From NCBI GenBank assembly GCA_034437075.1, contig DAOTVD010000001.1, positions 1-19,763 of the forward strand: 19,763 nt of DNA, read 5' to 3'. The position numbers and the translations under genes were made by a program. How positions within the stretch are numbered: the stretch's first letter is position 1; each line of letters opens with the position of its first letter. Below, piece by piece: positions 7,747 to 16,393 of the stretch. This DNA is from DAOTVD01 sp034437075. GTDB taxonomy: Bacteria; Chloroflexota; Anaerolineae; Aggregatilineales; J027. A model generated the notes under the pieces. It had not been told where the DNA came from, did not search any database, and saw only the letters and a list, made by a program, of their open reading frames with translations.

Positions 7747-8310
7747 ATGAAGCTCATCGTGTTTGGGGCGGCCACGCACATCGGTCGTCACCTTGTAGAA
7801 AATGCCATATTAGATGGCCAGACCGTGACCGCCTTTTATCGTCCGCCCGACCGGGTGCGCCTGCAAAGCCCGCGCTTGCGAACCTTCAGCGGCGATGTGT
7901 TGCATTACCCTGCCGTAGAACGCGCCTGCGCAGGCCAACAAGCCGCGTTCATCGCGCTGGGCAAATGGGGGCATTTTCACCATTCGACCCTGCTCTCGGA
8001 AGGCACGCAGACGATTATCCGCGCGTTGCAGGCCCATGGCGTGTGGCGGGTCGTGGCGGTGCTCTCCGGCGGCGCTTATGCCGAAACGCCCGAACGGCCC
8101 CATAGCCCCATGCAGGCCGAGCACCTGCGCCAACTCATCGCGCTCAAGCATAGCGGCCTCAACTGGACGGCGATTTACCCACCCGCGGAATTGTCGTATT
8201 TGCCCGTCGCCGAACAAACCAACCGCTTGGATGATCTGGCGCTGTTCACGCTGGATGAACTCTATAGCCCCGCGCATTTACACCAGGCGATCCCGTTTTC
8301 GGTACCCTAA
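7747..8310 (+). CDS. NAD(P)-binding SDR / NmrA-like protein
   Basis: The protein begins MKLIVFGAATHIGRHLVENA, an atypical-SDR Rossmann start with a GxxxxxG nucleotide-binding motif (7-13). Further on are an acidic GDVLH stretch, a VAVLSGGAY strand and NWTAIYPPAE, all in the order seen in the NAD(P)-binding NmrA/PF13460 family. The length of 187 aa is slightly below average. The homologous start is ATG 7747; ATG 7738 (three residues longer) is possible, and neither has a clear ribosome binding site. Its last 33 bp overlap the 3' end of the convergent YfhO-family gene. The substrate is unknown; such proteins are often NADPH sensors or reductases. Confidence 0.85.
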   Translation: MKLIVFGAATHIGRHLVENAILDGQTVTAFYRPPDRVRLQSPRLRTFSGDVLHYPAVERACAGQQAAFIALGKWGHFHHSTLLSEGTQTIIRALQAHGVWRVVAVLSGGAYAETPERPHSPMQAEHLRQLIALKHSGLNWTAIYPPAELSYLPVAEQTNRLDDLALFTLDELYSPAHLHQAIPFSVP

Positions 8311-10791
8311 GCCCCCCAAGACGAGCGCGCCCAACCCCAGCGCGCCCCCACTTAGCATGGATATCCAGAGCGTTGTCTCATATAGCGGCGAGGCAAACGT
8401 AAACACGACCTGTTCCGCGCCGGGGGGCAGGATCACCGCGCGCAGGGTATGGTTCGCGCGCAGCACTTCGGCGGGCTGGCCGTCGATCTCCGCGCGCCAC
8501 CCTGGGTGATAGCCATCTGCCAATAGCAAGAGCGCCGCGCCAGATGTTGCTACCCCTACAACCACGCGATGAGGCGCGTAGTCTATCAGGCGCGCTTCGG
8601 CACCGTCCACGGATTCCAACACGACGCCGGGCGGGGCGGTTTCGTCGGTCATGTAAACGACCTCGCGCGGGTCGTAGCCTGGCGCGGAGAGGGCCGCCAG
8701 CACCGCGTCATCGTCCGGCAAGGGGATGAGCGTATCGTGCAGGCGCACGCGGGGCAGCGCCGCGCGATTTTCGTAAATCAGAATCTCATCATCGTAGACG
8801 AGTTCAAGCAGGGGGTCGCTCAGCGGTTCGATAGCCAGGACATAACGCACGTTCAGCACATCCATAAGCGGCGCGCGGGCCACATTGCTCGGCCACACAT
8901 TCGCGCCGAAGGGCGTCGGGCGGTCGTCCGCTAGCGCCAGATATTCGGCATACCAGAGCGTGAAGACGCTTTCATAGCCGCGCGCGTCGTGCAAGCCGTA
9001 GAGCGTCGCGGCGTTGGGCGGCAAAACGGGCTGCGAGGACGACATAAACCAGCCATGGTCGTCTCGATACGCGGCGTAGGGGCCGCTTTCGCGGCCTTGG
9101 TTGAGTGTGTTCGGCGCGGCGGTGATGCGAAATGGCCCTTCCTGCGCCATGCGGGTTTGCAAGAAGCGCGTTGCGTCCGTGGCTGGGTAGAGCTTGTCGG
9201 GGGGGGTGGTCGCGATATTAACACTGGCCATCAGCAGCAGATCCGCCCCAGCCACGAGCAGCATCCCGCCGACGAAGCCGCGCCGCGCCAGGCGTCCGCG
9301 GCCATAAGCCCACACCAGCCCCAACGCCCCGACTGCGAAACCCAACGAAACCACAAATAACGGATTCGTGATGTTGTAATAATCCGCCAGTAGACCCAGC
9401 CCGACGCGCGTGCGCTGGTCGCTGAAGGTGTCGCCGGTTGGGGCGGCGGCTTCTTCCGCCGCGAAAAACGCGGTCAGCGCGAGCAAGCCCGCCAACATCA
9501 GGGGCACAACCAAGGCCGCGATCATCAACAGGCGGCGCAGCGCGGGCCAGCACGTGCACCCATTCGCCAGCAGCCAATCGGCGCCATAGGCGGCTAAGAC
9601 CGCCAGCGGCAAGGGTAAAATCAGCAAAATGCGCTCGTGATCCAGCACGTTATAGCCGGGGATAATTTCGTTCAGCGGCTCGGCGATGATGCTTGGATAC
9701 AGCAGATGCAAAACCCCGACTGCCGCTAGCGTCGCGACCAGAATCCCCAGCGCCAGGCGATCTCGCACAAAGCGCGCGGCCACGCCCACCAGCAAAAGCG
9801 GCAACAGCCCAATATACGGATTCCAGCGGTCGTTCAGCCAATAGGCATCCCGCAGAGATGGAAATTCAAAATTTTGCCAGAAGTAAATCCAAGGATTAAG
9901 TAGACTGATTTCGGTATAGGGCAAAATACCCCGGTTCAGGTGTGTATGGCCCACCCCGCGCATACTAAACGTGAATAATTCGTAGCTGGTGGCCAATTGC
10001 ACCGCGCCCACGAACACCCCCAGCCCATAAACGGCTACGACAGTCATAAACGGGCGCCAGGGGCGCAGGCTGCGCGCCCAGGCATAGATCAGCGCGAAGG
10101 CCCCCAAAAACAGGCAGGCATAAATGGTCATCTGTACATTGCCCGCCAGAAATTGCCAGCCCGCCAGCAACGCTCCCAGCGCGGTATATGCCCCCATGCG
10201 GCGCCAGTCGTGGGCTTGCCAGGCGTAAATCAGCACAAAGAGCAGTAGCGGTGTCAGAGCGAGCCCTTCGCTATAGGTCGTTTGGGTTTGGTGCGCTAAC
10301 GGCCAGTTGAGCATCCAAGCCAGCGCGCCGACGGTCGCCGCCGGAGGGCTGAGGCCCAACGCGCGCACCGCCAGATAAAGCCCCATCCCGCTGAGCAGGC
10401 TTTTTAGCACGATGGCCCAACTCCAGGCCGCCGGGGCCGAGAGGAAAAAATTGAGCAGCTTTAAGGGCGAATAGGGAATCGCAAATTGGTTGGCCAGCAT
10501 CGCGTTACCGCTGAGGATGTGCGGGTTCCAGGTCGGCGGGATGCCCGCACGTTGGTATTCATGCGTTAGCGCCCAAATGGGGTAGCTCTCGCGCACGGCG
10601 TCCATGCTGCCTTGTGGATGGGGCGCAGTATAGGCGTCGGTGCCATACCAGGGATAGATGCTGTTGGCATTGGGGGGGATGAGATATTCACCCTGCAAGA
10701 AAAACGGATGAAACCAGATGACCACCGCCAGGACGATCAGCGCCAGATAGGCCGCATCATAGCGTGTGGGTCGGAATGTATGCTCTGTCAT
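8278..10791 (-). CDS. YfhO-family integral membrane protein
   Basis: 837 aa. The N-terminal half is a series of about a dozen hydrophobic helices (first at 14-34, later ones including VATLAAVGVLHLLYP and ILLILPLPLAVLAAYGADWLL). A soluble, probably extracytoplasmic domain follows (about 530-800), then a last membrane segment near 810-830 and a basic tail (RKRDRL). DGYHPGWRAEIDGQ with the following RANHTLRAV is the hallmark C-terminal module of bacterial YfhO proteins (PF09586), which are GT-C-like membrane proteins linked to glycosylation of envelope polymers. No glycan or sortase neighbour identifies the substrate. The start ATG 10791 has only a weak ribosome binding site and a CATAAT box eight bases upstream, so the leader may be very short. 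Confidence 0.88.
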   Translation of the reverse strand: MTEHTFRPTRYDAAYLALIVLAVVIWFHPFFLQGEYLIPPNANSIYPWYGTDAYTAPHPQGSMDAVRESYPIWALTHEYQRAGIPPTWNPHILSGNAMLANQFAIPYSPLKLLNFFLSAPAAWSWAIVLKSLLSGMGLYLAVRALGLSPPAATVGALAWMLNWPLAHQTQTTYSEGLALTPLLLFVLIYAWQAHDWRRMGAYTALGALLAGWQFLAGNVQMTIYACLFLGAFALIYAWARSLRPWRPFMTVVAVYGLGVFVGAVQLATSYELFTFSMRGVGHTHLNRGILPYTEISLLNPWIYFWQNFEFPSLRDAYWLNDRWNPYIGLLPLLLVGVAARFVRDRLALGILVATLAAVGVLHLLYPSIIAEPLNEIIPGYNVLDHERILLILPLPLAVLAAYGADWLLANGCTCWPALRRLLMIAALVVPLMLAGLLALTAFFAAEEAAAPTGDTFSDQRTRVGLGLLADYYNITNPLFVVSLGFAVGALGLVWAYGRGRLARRGFVGGMLLVAGADLLLMASVNIATTPPDKLYPATDATRFLQTRMAQEGPFRITAAPNTLNQGRESGPYAAYRDDHGWFMSSSQPVLPPNAATLYGLHDARGYESVFTLWYAEYLALADDRPTPFGANVWPSNVARAPLMDVLNVRYVLAIEPLSDPLLELVYDDEILIYENRAALPRVRLHDTLIPLPDDDAVLAALSAPGYDPREVVYMTDETAPPGVVLESVDGAEARLIDYAPHRVVVGVATSGAALLLLADGYHPGWRAEIDGQPAEVLRANHTLRAVILPPGAEQVVFTFASPLYETTLWISMLSGGALGLGALVLGGLGYRKRDRLV

Positions 10792-10799
10792 AGCCGAGG

Positions 10800-10805
10800 A
10801 TTATG
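10800..10805 (-). promoter_or_regulatory. Possible -10 box for the YfhO-family gene
   Basis: CATAAT on the minus strand with eight bases to the ATG at 10791. If used, transcription would begin at or next to the start codon. No -35 consensus is evident. Confidence 0.3.
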
Positions 10806-10831
10806 CCCGGCGGGGGCGGCGGGGTCAAGTA

Positions 10832-10840
10832 TGCTACAAT
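10832..10840 (+). promoter_or_regulatory. Possible extended -10 box for the methyltransferase gene
   Basis: TGCTACAAT (TG-n-TACAAT) ends 37 bases before ATG 10878. No -35 consensus is evident. Confidence 0.4.
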
Positions 10841-10877
10841 GCGCGCAAGACATTATCTAGCCAGAAGGTCGGATACC

Positions 10878-11540
10878 ATGCACCGTTTGCGCCAACTGTT
10901 GCGCCGTCGTCGCCCGCTTGTGCTCTCCGCGCAAGAGGCTTACGATGCTTGGGCGCCGGAATATCCGCCGCGCCCGCATAACGCCTTCATGCAATTGGAA
11001 CAAGATACACTCTTGGCCATGCTGCCAGATGACCTGCGCGGGCAAACCGTGCTAGACCTGGCCGCCGGGAGTGGCCGCTGGGGAGAGTTAGCCGCCCAAC
11101 GCGGCGCGGCGTTGGTGCTCAGCCTGGATGCCAGCGCGGCGATGTTGCGCGCCGGGACGCCGCCGCACCCGGTCGAAGCTGAAATGACCGCCTTGCCCCT
11201 GCGGGCGCGCAGCCTGGATGTCATCATCTGCGGGTTGGCGGTGGGGCACCTGCCCAAGCCGCGTTTGTGGGCCTTGCTGACGGAAATCCGGCGGGCGCTG
11301 CGCCCTGGCGGCGTTGCGCTGCTCAGCGATGTGCATCCTCACCGTATGTGGAGCGGCGGCCAACGGCGCGGCCAACGCGGCGGGCACGTCTTCGGCATTG
11401 AGCATTACATCCATAGCTGGGCGGATTACCACGCAGCTTGTACGCGGCTGAATTTGCACATAGCGGATGTGCGCGAAGTGCCCGTCCTGGTTGGCGAACC
11501 GCCCGCCTTATTGGCGCTGGCCCTGCGCCGCATCGACTGA
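10878..11540 (+). CDS. Class I SAM-dependent methyltransferase
   Basis: 220 aa from ATG 10878, which has AAGG nine bases upstream; a longer in-frame start at 10803 would translate the promoter region and is unlikely. Motif I is VLDLAAGSGRWG (58-69), the acidic residue after strand 2 is in LSLDAS, motif II/III is LDVIICGLAVGHL, and the post-motif ALRPGGVALLSDVHP is typical of the Methyltransf_11 group (ubiquinone/menaquinone C-methyltransferase-like fold). A very basic N-terminal segment (RQLLRRRRP) precedes the fold. The substrate cannot be read from the sequence. Followed by an unknown gene in the same direction. Confidence 0.9.
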   Translation: MHRLRQLLRRRRPLVLSAQEAYDAWAPEYPPRPHNAFMQLEQDTLLAMLPDDLRGQTVLDLAAGSGRWGELAAQRGAALVLSLDASAAMLRAGTPPHPVEAEMTALPLRARSLDVIICGLAVGHLPKPRLWALLTEIRRALRPGGVALLSDVHPHRMWSGGQRRGQRGGHVFGIEHYIHSWADYHAACTRLNLHIADVREVPVLVGEPPALLALALRRID

Positions 11541-11562
11541 AAACGCGATGATCTTTTATAAT
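11533..11562 (+). promoter_or_regulatory. Possible promoter for the 303-aa unknown gene
   Basis: TATAAT (11557-11562) is a perfect -10 hexamer; TCGACT (11533-11538) with 18 bp spacing is a partial -35 (4 of 6). CTGAAAACG is repeated at about 11537 and 11577, flanking the -10. Confidence 0.45.
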
Positions 11563-11602
11563 CATCCGTATGTCGGCTGAAAACGGAATGTGACCTGAAG
11601 CC

Positions 11603-12514
11603 ATGACCGCGCATCACGACGCCCTGCAAACGCTGCTGAAAGCCGCCCTAGAAAGCCCTGGCCTGTTGCCGCCCAACGAATTTAACCTGGCGCGCTACAG
11701 TCTCTACCAACATACCCGTAATCGCTTGCTCGATCCAGACATTCTGGCCCTGGAAGATTATTTTATTGACCACATCGGCTTGCCAGATGCAGACTTGAAT
11801 GCTGAATTGCTCGGCGCGTTTGGGGATGCCGTCCATGCGATTTGCGCGGCGGACGATACAGCCTTGCGCCTGGGCTATCAACATATGTGGTGGTTATTGA
11901 TGTGGCTGAACATTCATCACCCGCCCAGTTTTTTTGGCGAAGACCCGGACTCTCCCTTGCAGGCGTTGCAAATGGCGGCGGCGGTGGGCCTGGGCGAATG
12001 GGCGGCGGCGTATCATCATATCGAAGAAGGCTTGACCGTGCTCTTTGAGCAAGCCAATAGTCCGTTGCCGCGCGTGCAGCGCATCGCCGCGCTGGGGCTA
12101 GAACGCTTGCTGCGCCGCACCTGGGCCCCCACGCAGCGCCGTTTGCGTTACATGGCCCTGGCCGCCAACGCGCCCGAGTGGCGCTTAATCGTTACGGCCA
12201 ACAGCCGCGCTTTGTATAGTGGCACAACCCAACCGCCCAGCGCGCTGGTCGATGTGTTGGACATCATGCAGCGGGCGTTGCGCTATGTATGGAGTCAAAC
12301 GGTGGTAGATGATGCCTTACGCGCGACCTTGCAAGAGGCCCTGGTGCATGTGGTGCCTAGCGATGCCCCAAGCGTATTTTTGCAGATGGCGACCTGGGCG
12401 CGCTGGCCGTCTGAGGATGTTCGCTGGATCATTCGGGCCGTGCTAGAAGATTTATACGCTGACCCCCAATGGGCCGAAGGCGCGGCCTGGGTGGCGGGCT
12501 ATCTGGCGGATTAA
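11603..12514 (+). CDS. Hypothetical protein, helical-repeat-like
   Basis: 303 aa, not recognised. The composition is strongly helical, with Leu/Ala/Trp-rich amphipathic segments (YQHMWWLLMWLNIHHPP near 96-112, ALGLERLLRRTW near 163-174) and no signal peptide or obvious membrane helix. The spacing of helices suggests a HEAT/TPR-like solenoid, but no repeat consensus is clear. A perfect TATAAT lies 40 bases upstream; the ribosome binding site is weak (GAAG). Codon usage matches its neighbours, so it is likely a real, long-resident gene. Its stop codon overlaps that of the convergent small gene. Confidence 0.75.
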   Translation: MTAHHDALQTLLKAALESPGLLPPNEFNLARYSLYQHTRNRLLDPDILALEDYFIDHIGLPDADLNAELLGAFGDAVHAICAADDTALRLGYQHMWWLLMWLNIHHPPSFFGEDPDSPLQALQMAAAVGLGEWAAAYHHIEEGLTVLFEQANSPLPRVQRIAALGLERLLRRTWAPTQRRLRYMALAANAPEWRLIVTANSRALYSGTTQPPSALVDVLDIMQRALRYVWSQTVVDDALRATLQEALVHVVPSDAPSVFLQMATWARWPSEDVRWIIRAVLEDLYADPQWAEGAAWVAGYLAD

Positions 12515-12750
12515 AAACGTTGCTTAAAGAAGTTGATGAGCCGCTTGACGAGCGTCTTATCGTGTTCGGCAATTTCGGTTTGTAGGGTGTCGAGCATGGC
12601 CCAAACCTCAAGCTCGGTGAATGAAATCCCGTTGATGAGATACTGGCCGTTCTCCAGGCGCTGGAATTCTTTCAGGGATTTACCATGGCGTTTCACGTAG
12701 GCTTGGCGAAAGTCGCGCTCTACAACTTGCGGGTCATCAGACAAGAACAT
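12511..12750 (-). CDS. Small hypothetical protein
   Basis: 79 aa beginning MFLSDDPQVVERDFRQAY. ATG 12750 is chosen because GGAG lies eight bases upstream; a GTG at 12780 would add ten residues but its AAGG abuts the codon. The protein is charged, mixed alpha/beta with a LENGQYLINGISFTELEVWAM segment, an amphipathic helix and a basic C-terminal end (KRLINFFKQRF). No known domain is recognised and no membrane segment is present. It is convergent with the 303-aa gene, the two stops sharing TTAA. The good ribosome binding site and normal codon use support a real gene. Confidence 0.72.
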   Translation of the reverse strand: MFLSDDPQVVERDFRQAYVKRHGKSLKEFQRLENGQYLINGISFTELEVWAMLDTLQTEIAEHDKTLVKRLINFFKQRF

Positions 12751-12916
12751 GCGGTAAACTCCGAAGCTGCCGTCATTCACCTTACTTTACATGCACCTGC
12801 TCTGAATGCAAAGTCTGGACGCGCAATCTTAAGGTTTTTTCATACCGATTGGCTACCCAGCGAGGACGATGCTAATATCCACAAAATGGGGTGTTATACA
12901 CAAGCGAGGATGATAC

Positions 12917-13870
12917 ATGGCCAAATGGCGCGCTAACGATATGCCCGACCAAACAGGCAAAACCATACTCATTACCGGCGGCAATAGCGGGCTGGGATAT
13001 GAATCCGCGCTGGCTTTCGCCCGCAAAAACGCGCAGGTGATCATTGCCAGCCGTAACACCGCTAAAGCCGAGGCCGCCCAAACCAATATCCGTGCAGAAA
13101 TCCCGCAGGCCGATGTGCAGATCATGCACTTAGACCTAGCCGACCTGGATGGCGTGGCCGCTTTTGCCGAAACCTTTCGCGGCGAATTTGAGCGCCTGGA
13201 TGTACTCATGAATAACGCGGGCATCATGGCCTTGCCCTATCGCCAGAGCCCCCAGGGCTACGAACTGCAATTCGCGGTTAATCACCTGGGACACTTCGCG
13301 CTGACCGGGCGTCTGCTGCCCTTGTTGCTTACGACGCCCGGTAGCCGCGTGGTGACGGTGTCTAGCCTGTATCACACGATGGGCGATATTCATTTTGATG
13401 ATTTACAGGCCGAAAAACGTTACGAGCGTTGGGGGCGCTACGGGCAGAGTAAATTGGCCAATGTGCTATTTGCCAAAGAACTCGACCGCCGCCTGCGGGC
13501 TGCCGAAGCCGATACCTTAAGCCTGGCCGTGCATCCGGGGTATGTGGCCACGAATTTGCAACCCGGCATGGCGCAGGAAACAGGCAACCTGGTCGATAAA
13601 ACCGTGGTTTCCGTGGCCAATACGCTTATTGCGGGGCGGGTGGAGATGGGCGTTTTGCCGCAGCTTTACGCCGCGACGATGCCCGATGCCCAGGGCGGAC
13701 AATTCTGGGGGCCTAGATTCTTCGGGGTGCGCGGTGGGCCGGGTGCGCAAGACCCTTCCAAACGGGCCCAAGACCCCGACCTCGCGCGCCGCTTGTGGGA
13801 AATCTCCGCCGAGTTAACCGGCGTGCATTATGATGCTTTATCCGACCAACAAGCCCGGTCTAGCGCCTAA
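12917..13870 (+). CDS. Short-chain dehydrogenase/reductase, retinol-dehydrogenase-like
   Basis: 317 aa classical-type SDR. It has the cofactor motif TGGNSGLG (20-27), Arg46 after the second strand (ASRN, suggesting NADP(H)), LDLAD at 72-76, NNAG at 99-102, Ser149 in VTVSS, and the catalytic YGQSK (Tyr175, Lys179). Length and the late HPGYVATNL motif fit the RDH/WWOX-like SDR7C group. ATG 12917 has GAGG seven bases upstream. The 3' end overlaps the prenyltransferase start, so the two are cotranscribed; a quinone or isoprenoid substrate is possible but unproven. Confidence 0.92.
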   Translation: MAKWRANDMPDQTGKTILITGGNSGLGYESALAFARKNAQVIIASRNTAKAEAAQTNIRAEIPQADVQIMHLDLADLDGVAAFAETFRGEFERLDVLMNNAGIMALPYRQSPQGYELQFAVNHLGHFALTGRLLPLLLTTPGSRVVTVSSLYHTMGDIHFDDLQAEKRYERWGRYGQSKLANVLFAKELDRRLRAAEADTLSLAVHPGYVATNLQPGMAQETGNLVDKTVVSVANTLIAGRVEMGVLPQLYAATMPDAQGGQFWGPRFFGVRGGPGAQDPSKRAQDPDLARRLWEISAELTGVHYDALSDQQARSSA

Positions 13871-14762
13871 CCCCAGCCGCATGACCTTGTTGTTGGCCTT
13901 GTGGGGCATGGCCCGCCCGGTGATTATGCTCAGCGTGTTTTTGGTGTATATCGCCGGGTTGCTCATCGCGCGCGCCGCAGGCTATAGCCTGGATGCAGAG
14001 CCTATCGGCTGGGGCTTCGTCGCGTTGTTGCTCGTGTCGCTTTCCATCCATTACACCAACGAATATGCCGATTACGAGACAGACGCCCTCACCCGCCCGA
14101 CGCTATATTCGGGCGGTAGTGGCGTTTTGCCCGCTGGGGATGTGCCGCGCCGCGTGGCGCTCTATGCGGCCTGGGGAACGCTGTTGCCGGGCTTAGCAGT
14201 GGGGATAGTGGCTTGGGCGCTGGGCATTCTCAGCGCGGGCAGTGTGGCGCTATTGGCCGTGGGCGCGTTCTTCGGCTGGATGTATTCATTGCCGCCGCTG
14301 AAGCTAGCCTGGCAGGGGTGGGGCGAGTTCGATAATGCGGTTTTGGGCGGGGTCTTTTTGCATTTATACGGCTATAGCGTGCTGGCTGAGGACATCTCGC
14401 CAGGGATTGCGCTGGCCGTGGTACCCTTCACCATGCTGACCTTCAATAATCTGCTGGCGACCACTTGGGCCGACCGCGAAGCCGATGCACAAGTCGGCAA
14501 ATTTACCTTGGCCACTCGCTACACGCCGCAAACCCTGCGGCGCTTATATGCTGGGGTCGCGCTGGCGGCTTATGGCCTGTCGTTAGCGTTGGGCGGTTGG
14601 TTGTTGCCGTGGAGCGTCGTGCTAGGCGGATTTCTCGCGTTGCCCGTGTTAGCCTGGGGCTGGCGAACGTACACGCGCTGGCATTCGCCTTACCCGACCT
14701 CTAATGCAATGGTCGTTTTTTTGTTTGGGCAGATGCTGGGTTGGTTTGTAGCAGGCAATTAG
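13830..14762 (+). CDS. UbiA-family prenyltransferase, MenA-like
   Basis: 310 aa with about eight to nine hydrophobic segments. The two Asp-rich prenyl-diphosphate/Mg2+ sites are visible: NEYADYETD (77-85), a variant of NDxxDxxxD, and DREAD (215-219) preceded by TFNNLLATTWA. The second site resembles MenA (NNLRDIEAD-like), so 1,4-dihydroxy-2-naphthoate prenyltransferase or a close relative is likely, acting in the membrane on a polyprenyl diphosphate. The start is uncertain: ATG 13830 overlaps the SDR gene by 41 bp, while ATG 13881 lies ten bases after its stop and begins MTLLLALWGMARPV, also family-like; neither has a good ribosome binding site. Confidence 0.87.
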   Translation: MMLYPTNKPGLAPNPSRMTLLLALWGMARPVIMLSVFLVYIAGLLIARAAGYSLDAEPIGWGFVALLLVSLSIHYTNEYADYETDALTRPTLYSGGSGVLPAGDVPRRVALYAAWGTLLPGLAVGIVAWALGILSAGSVALLAVGAFFGWMYSLPPLKLAWQGWGEFDNAVLGGVFLHLYGYSVLAEDISPGIALAVVPFTMLTFNNLLATTWADREADAQVGKFTLATRYTPQTLRRLYAGVALAAYGLSLALGGWLLPWSVVLGGFLALPVLAWGWRTYTRWHSPYPTSNAMVVFLFGQMLGWFVAGN

Positions 14763-14809
14763 TCCGGTACTCCGATAGAACCAGCTCGCACTTTGGGCAC
14801 CGACCAGCC

Positions 14810-14815
14810 TATAAT
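14810..14815 (+). promoter_or_regulatory. -10 box implying a leaderless propeller mRNA
   Basis: Perfect TATAAT with only five bases (AGGGT) before ATG 14821. Since transcription normally begins 6-8 bases after the -10 hexamer, the mRNA would begin at or next to the start codon. No ribosome binding site and no clear -35 are seen. Confidence 0.5.
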
Positions 14816-14820
14816 AGGGT

Positions 14821-16386
14821 ATGTTGCTTCTACGACGTGTAACACTTTTGACATGCGCCTTATGCATCCTGCTGAGTGCCGGGCTGATAACCCGCGCCCG
14901 AAGCACCGTCCCCACCACACAATGGATGTTACACAAAACCACCGAAGGCCGCGAATGGGCGCTGTATCGCAGCCACATCGACGGCAGCACCACCCGCCGC
15001 CTCTCGCCGGATAACAACCTGAATGAATTTCGCGGGTGGTCGCCAGACGGTGCCTGGATGTACATCCAGCGCTATGAGAATCTGCAATGGGAAATTTACC
15101 GCCAACGCCCGCATGGCGGCCAACTGGAGAATCTCTCGCGCCATGCGGCCCACGATTGGTTCGCGGCGCTGTCGCCAGATGGCGTATGGCTCTATTTTCA
15201 ATCTAACCGAGTAGGCAATGGCGGCAATGTCGAACTCTTTCGGATGCGGGCCGATGGTTCGGATGTGCAGCAACTGACCGCTAACCAGGGTCTTGATGAG
15301 TTTATCACCTGGGGGCCGGGGGAAGACTGGCTGCTCTACCAAAACGAGCGCCAAGGTAATCGCGAACTCTATCGCTTGAACATGGACACGCGCGAGAGCA
15401 TCCGCCTGACGCGCACCCCCGGCCCAGATTTCTTCCAGGCTTGGTCGCCGGATGGCGAATGGCTGGTGTTCCGATCCTTTGTCGGCAATAACCTGAAGCT
15501 GCACCGCGTGCGCACGGATGGCACGCAGCAGGAGCAACTCATTTTTGGGGCCGGGCAGGATACCTTCCATGCCTGGGCGCCCGCCGGGGATTGGTTGCTG
15601 CTGAGCATTGATTTTGGCACGCGCGGCGAACTATATCGTTTTCGGTTTGCTGGTCAAAACGTGGTGACGAGCTCGCAGGATGCCCCATTTGACGCAACCC
15701 TGCAAGAAGCCCAGGCGCGCCTCAGCGAAGCCGCCGACGTGCCCGAAAGTTTTGCCGAACAAAGCTTGCTGCAACAGCAAACCAACCTGCAACGCCTGAC
15801 GGATACCATCGGCACGGATACATTTATTGACTGGCTAGAGACGGGCGAATTGCTCTTTCAGGCCCGTCACGAAGGCCGCAGCGCGCTTTGGCGGGCCGGG
15901 CCGCCGCAAAATCTGAGCACAGTGCCCCAGGCGCAGCCCATCGCGCAAGTGCCCGGCGACATGGCGTTCCGAGGGTGGGTACCCAATAGCGATTGGCTGA
16001 TTTTACGCTCGCTGAGCGGGCAAGGCAGCAGCATTTATCGCGTCCGCCCCGAAGGCGGCACCCTTCAGCAACTGACCCCCAATAGCCATCATAATCGTTT
16101 AGAAACCTGGACGCCCGAAGGCGATTGGCTGGTGTTCTGGTCGAATCGTTCGCAAACGGGCGAGCTATACCGCATGCGGCCTGATGGCAGCACCGTGCAA
16201 CGCCTGACCCACACCCCCGGCGAAGACGCTTTCGTAGCCTGGGCGCCCGTGGTAGATTTGACCTGGACGCCATGGCCGCTGGGCTTGGCGGCTCTAACAT
16301 TGTTGGTGCTGGCTCTTCTGGGGCGTAAGATTATCCCCTGGCAAGGACATCCAAACAAGCGACACGACCAGCAAACTAAGGGATAA
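14821..16386 (+). CDS. TolB/WD40-like beta-propeller protein, exported and membrane-anchored
   Basis: 521 aa. An N-terminal hydrophobic segment after basic residues (LLLRRVTLLTCALCILLSAG) is a signal peptide or anchor. A repeated unit of the form D-x-F-x-x-W-x-P-x-G-x-W-L-x-(F/L) occurs about nine times, near 62, 107, 154, 198, 243, 328, 377, 421 and 464, followed by LYR(M/L)R-DG and LT, the PD40/TolB blade pattern. A longer gap (263-327) with a Gln/Ala-rich helical insertion separates blades five and six. A C-terminal hydrophobic helix (LGLAALTLLVLALLG, 487-501) and basic tail anchor it. The propeller is therefore outside the cytoplasm, probably a binding or scaffold domain. The flavoprotein oxidoreductase gene begins seven bases after its stop. 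Confidence 0.85.
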   Translation: MLLLRRVTLLTCALCILLSAGLITRARSTVPTTQWMLHKTTEGREWALYRSHIDGSTTRRLSPDNNLNEFRGWSPDGAWMYIQRYENLQWEIYRQRPHGGQLENLSRHAAHDWFAALSPDGVWLYFQSNRVGNGGNVELFRMRADGSDVQQLTANQGLDEFITWGPGEDWLLYQNERQGNRELYRLNMDTRESIRLTRTPGPDFFQAWSPDGEWLVFRSFVGNNLKLHRVRTDGTQQEQLIFGAGQDTFHAWAPAGDWLLLSIDFGTRGELYRFRFAGQNVVTSSQDAPFDATLQEAQARLSEAADVPESFAEQSLLQQQTNLQRLTDTIGTDTFIDWLETGELLFQARHEGRSALWRAGPPQNLSTVPQAQPIAQVPGDMAFRGWVPNSDWLILRSLSGQGSSIYRVRPEGGTLQQLTPNSHHNRLETWTPEGDWLVFWSNRSQTGELYRMRPDGSTVQRLTHTPGEDAFVAWAPVVDLTWTPWPLGLAALTLLVLALLGRKIIPWQGHPNKRHDQQTKG

Positions 16387-16393
16387 GCAATTC

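Noticed and set aside
7810..8277. 155-codon minus-strand frame antisense to the SDR gene
   Set aside because: No recognisable motif, and the plus strand carries a convincing Rossmann protein.
15824..16300. 158-codon minus-strand frame in the propeller gene
   Set aside because: Low-complexity Arg/Ala-rich product antisense to a clear repeat protein.
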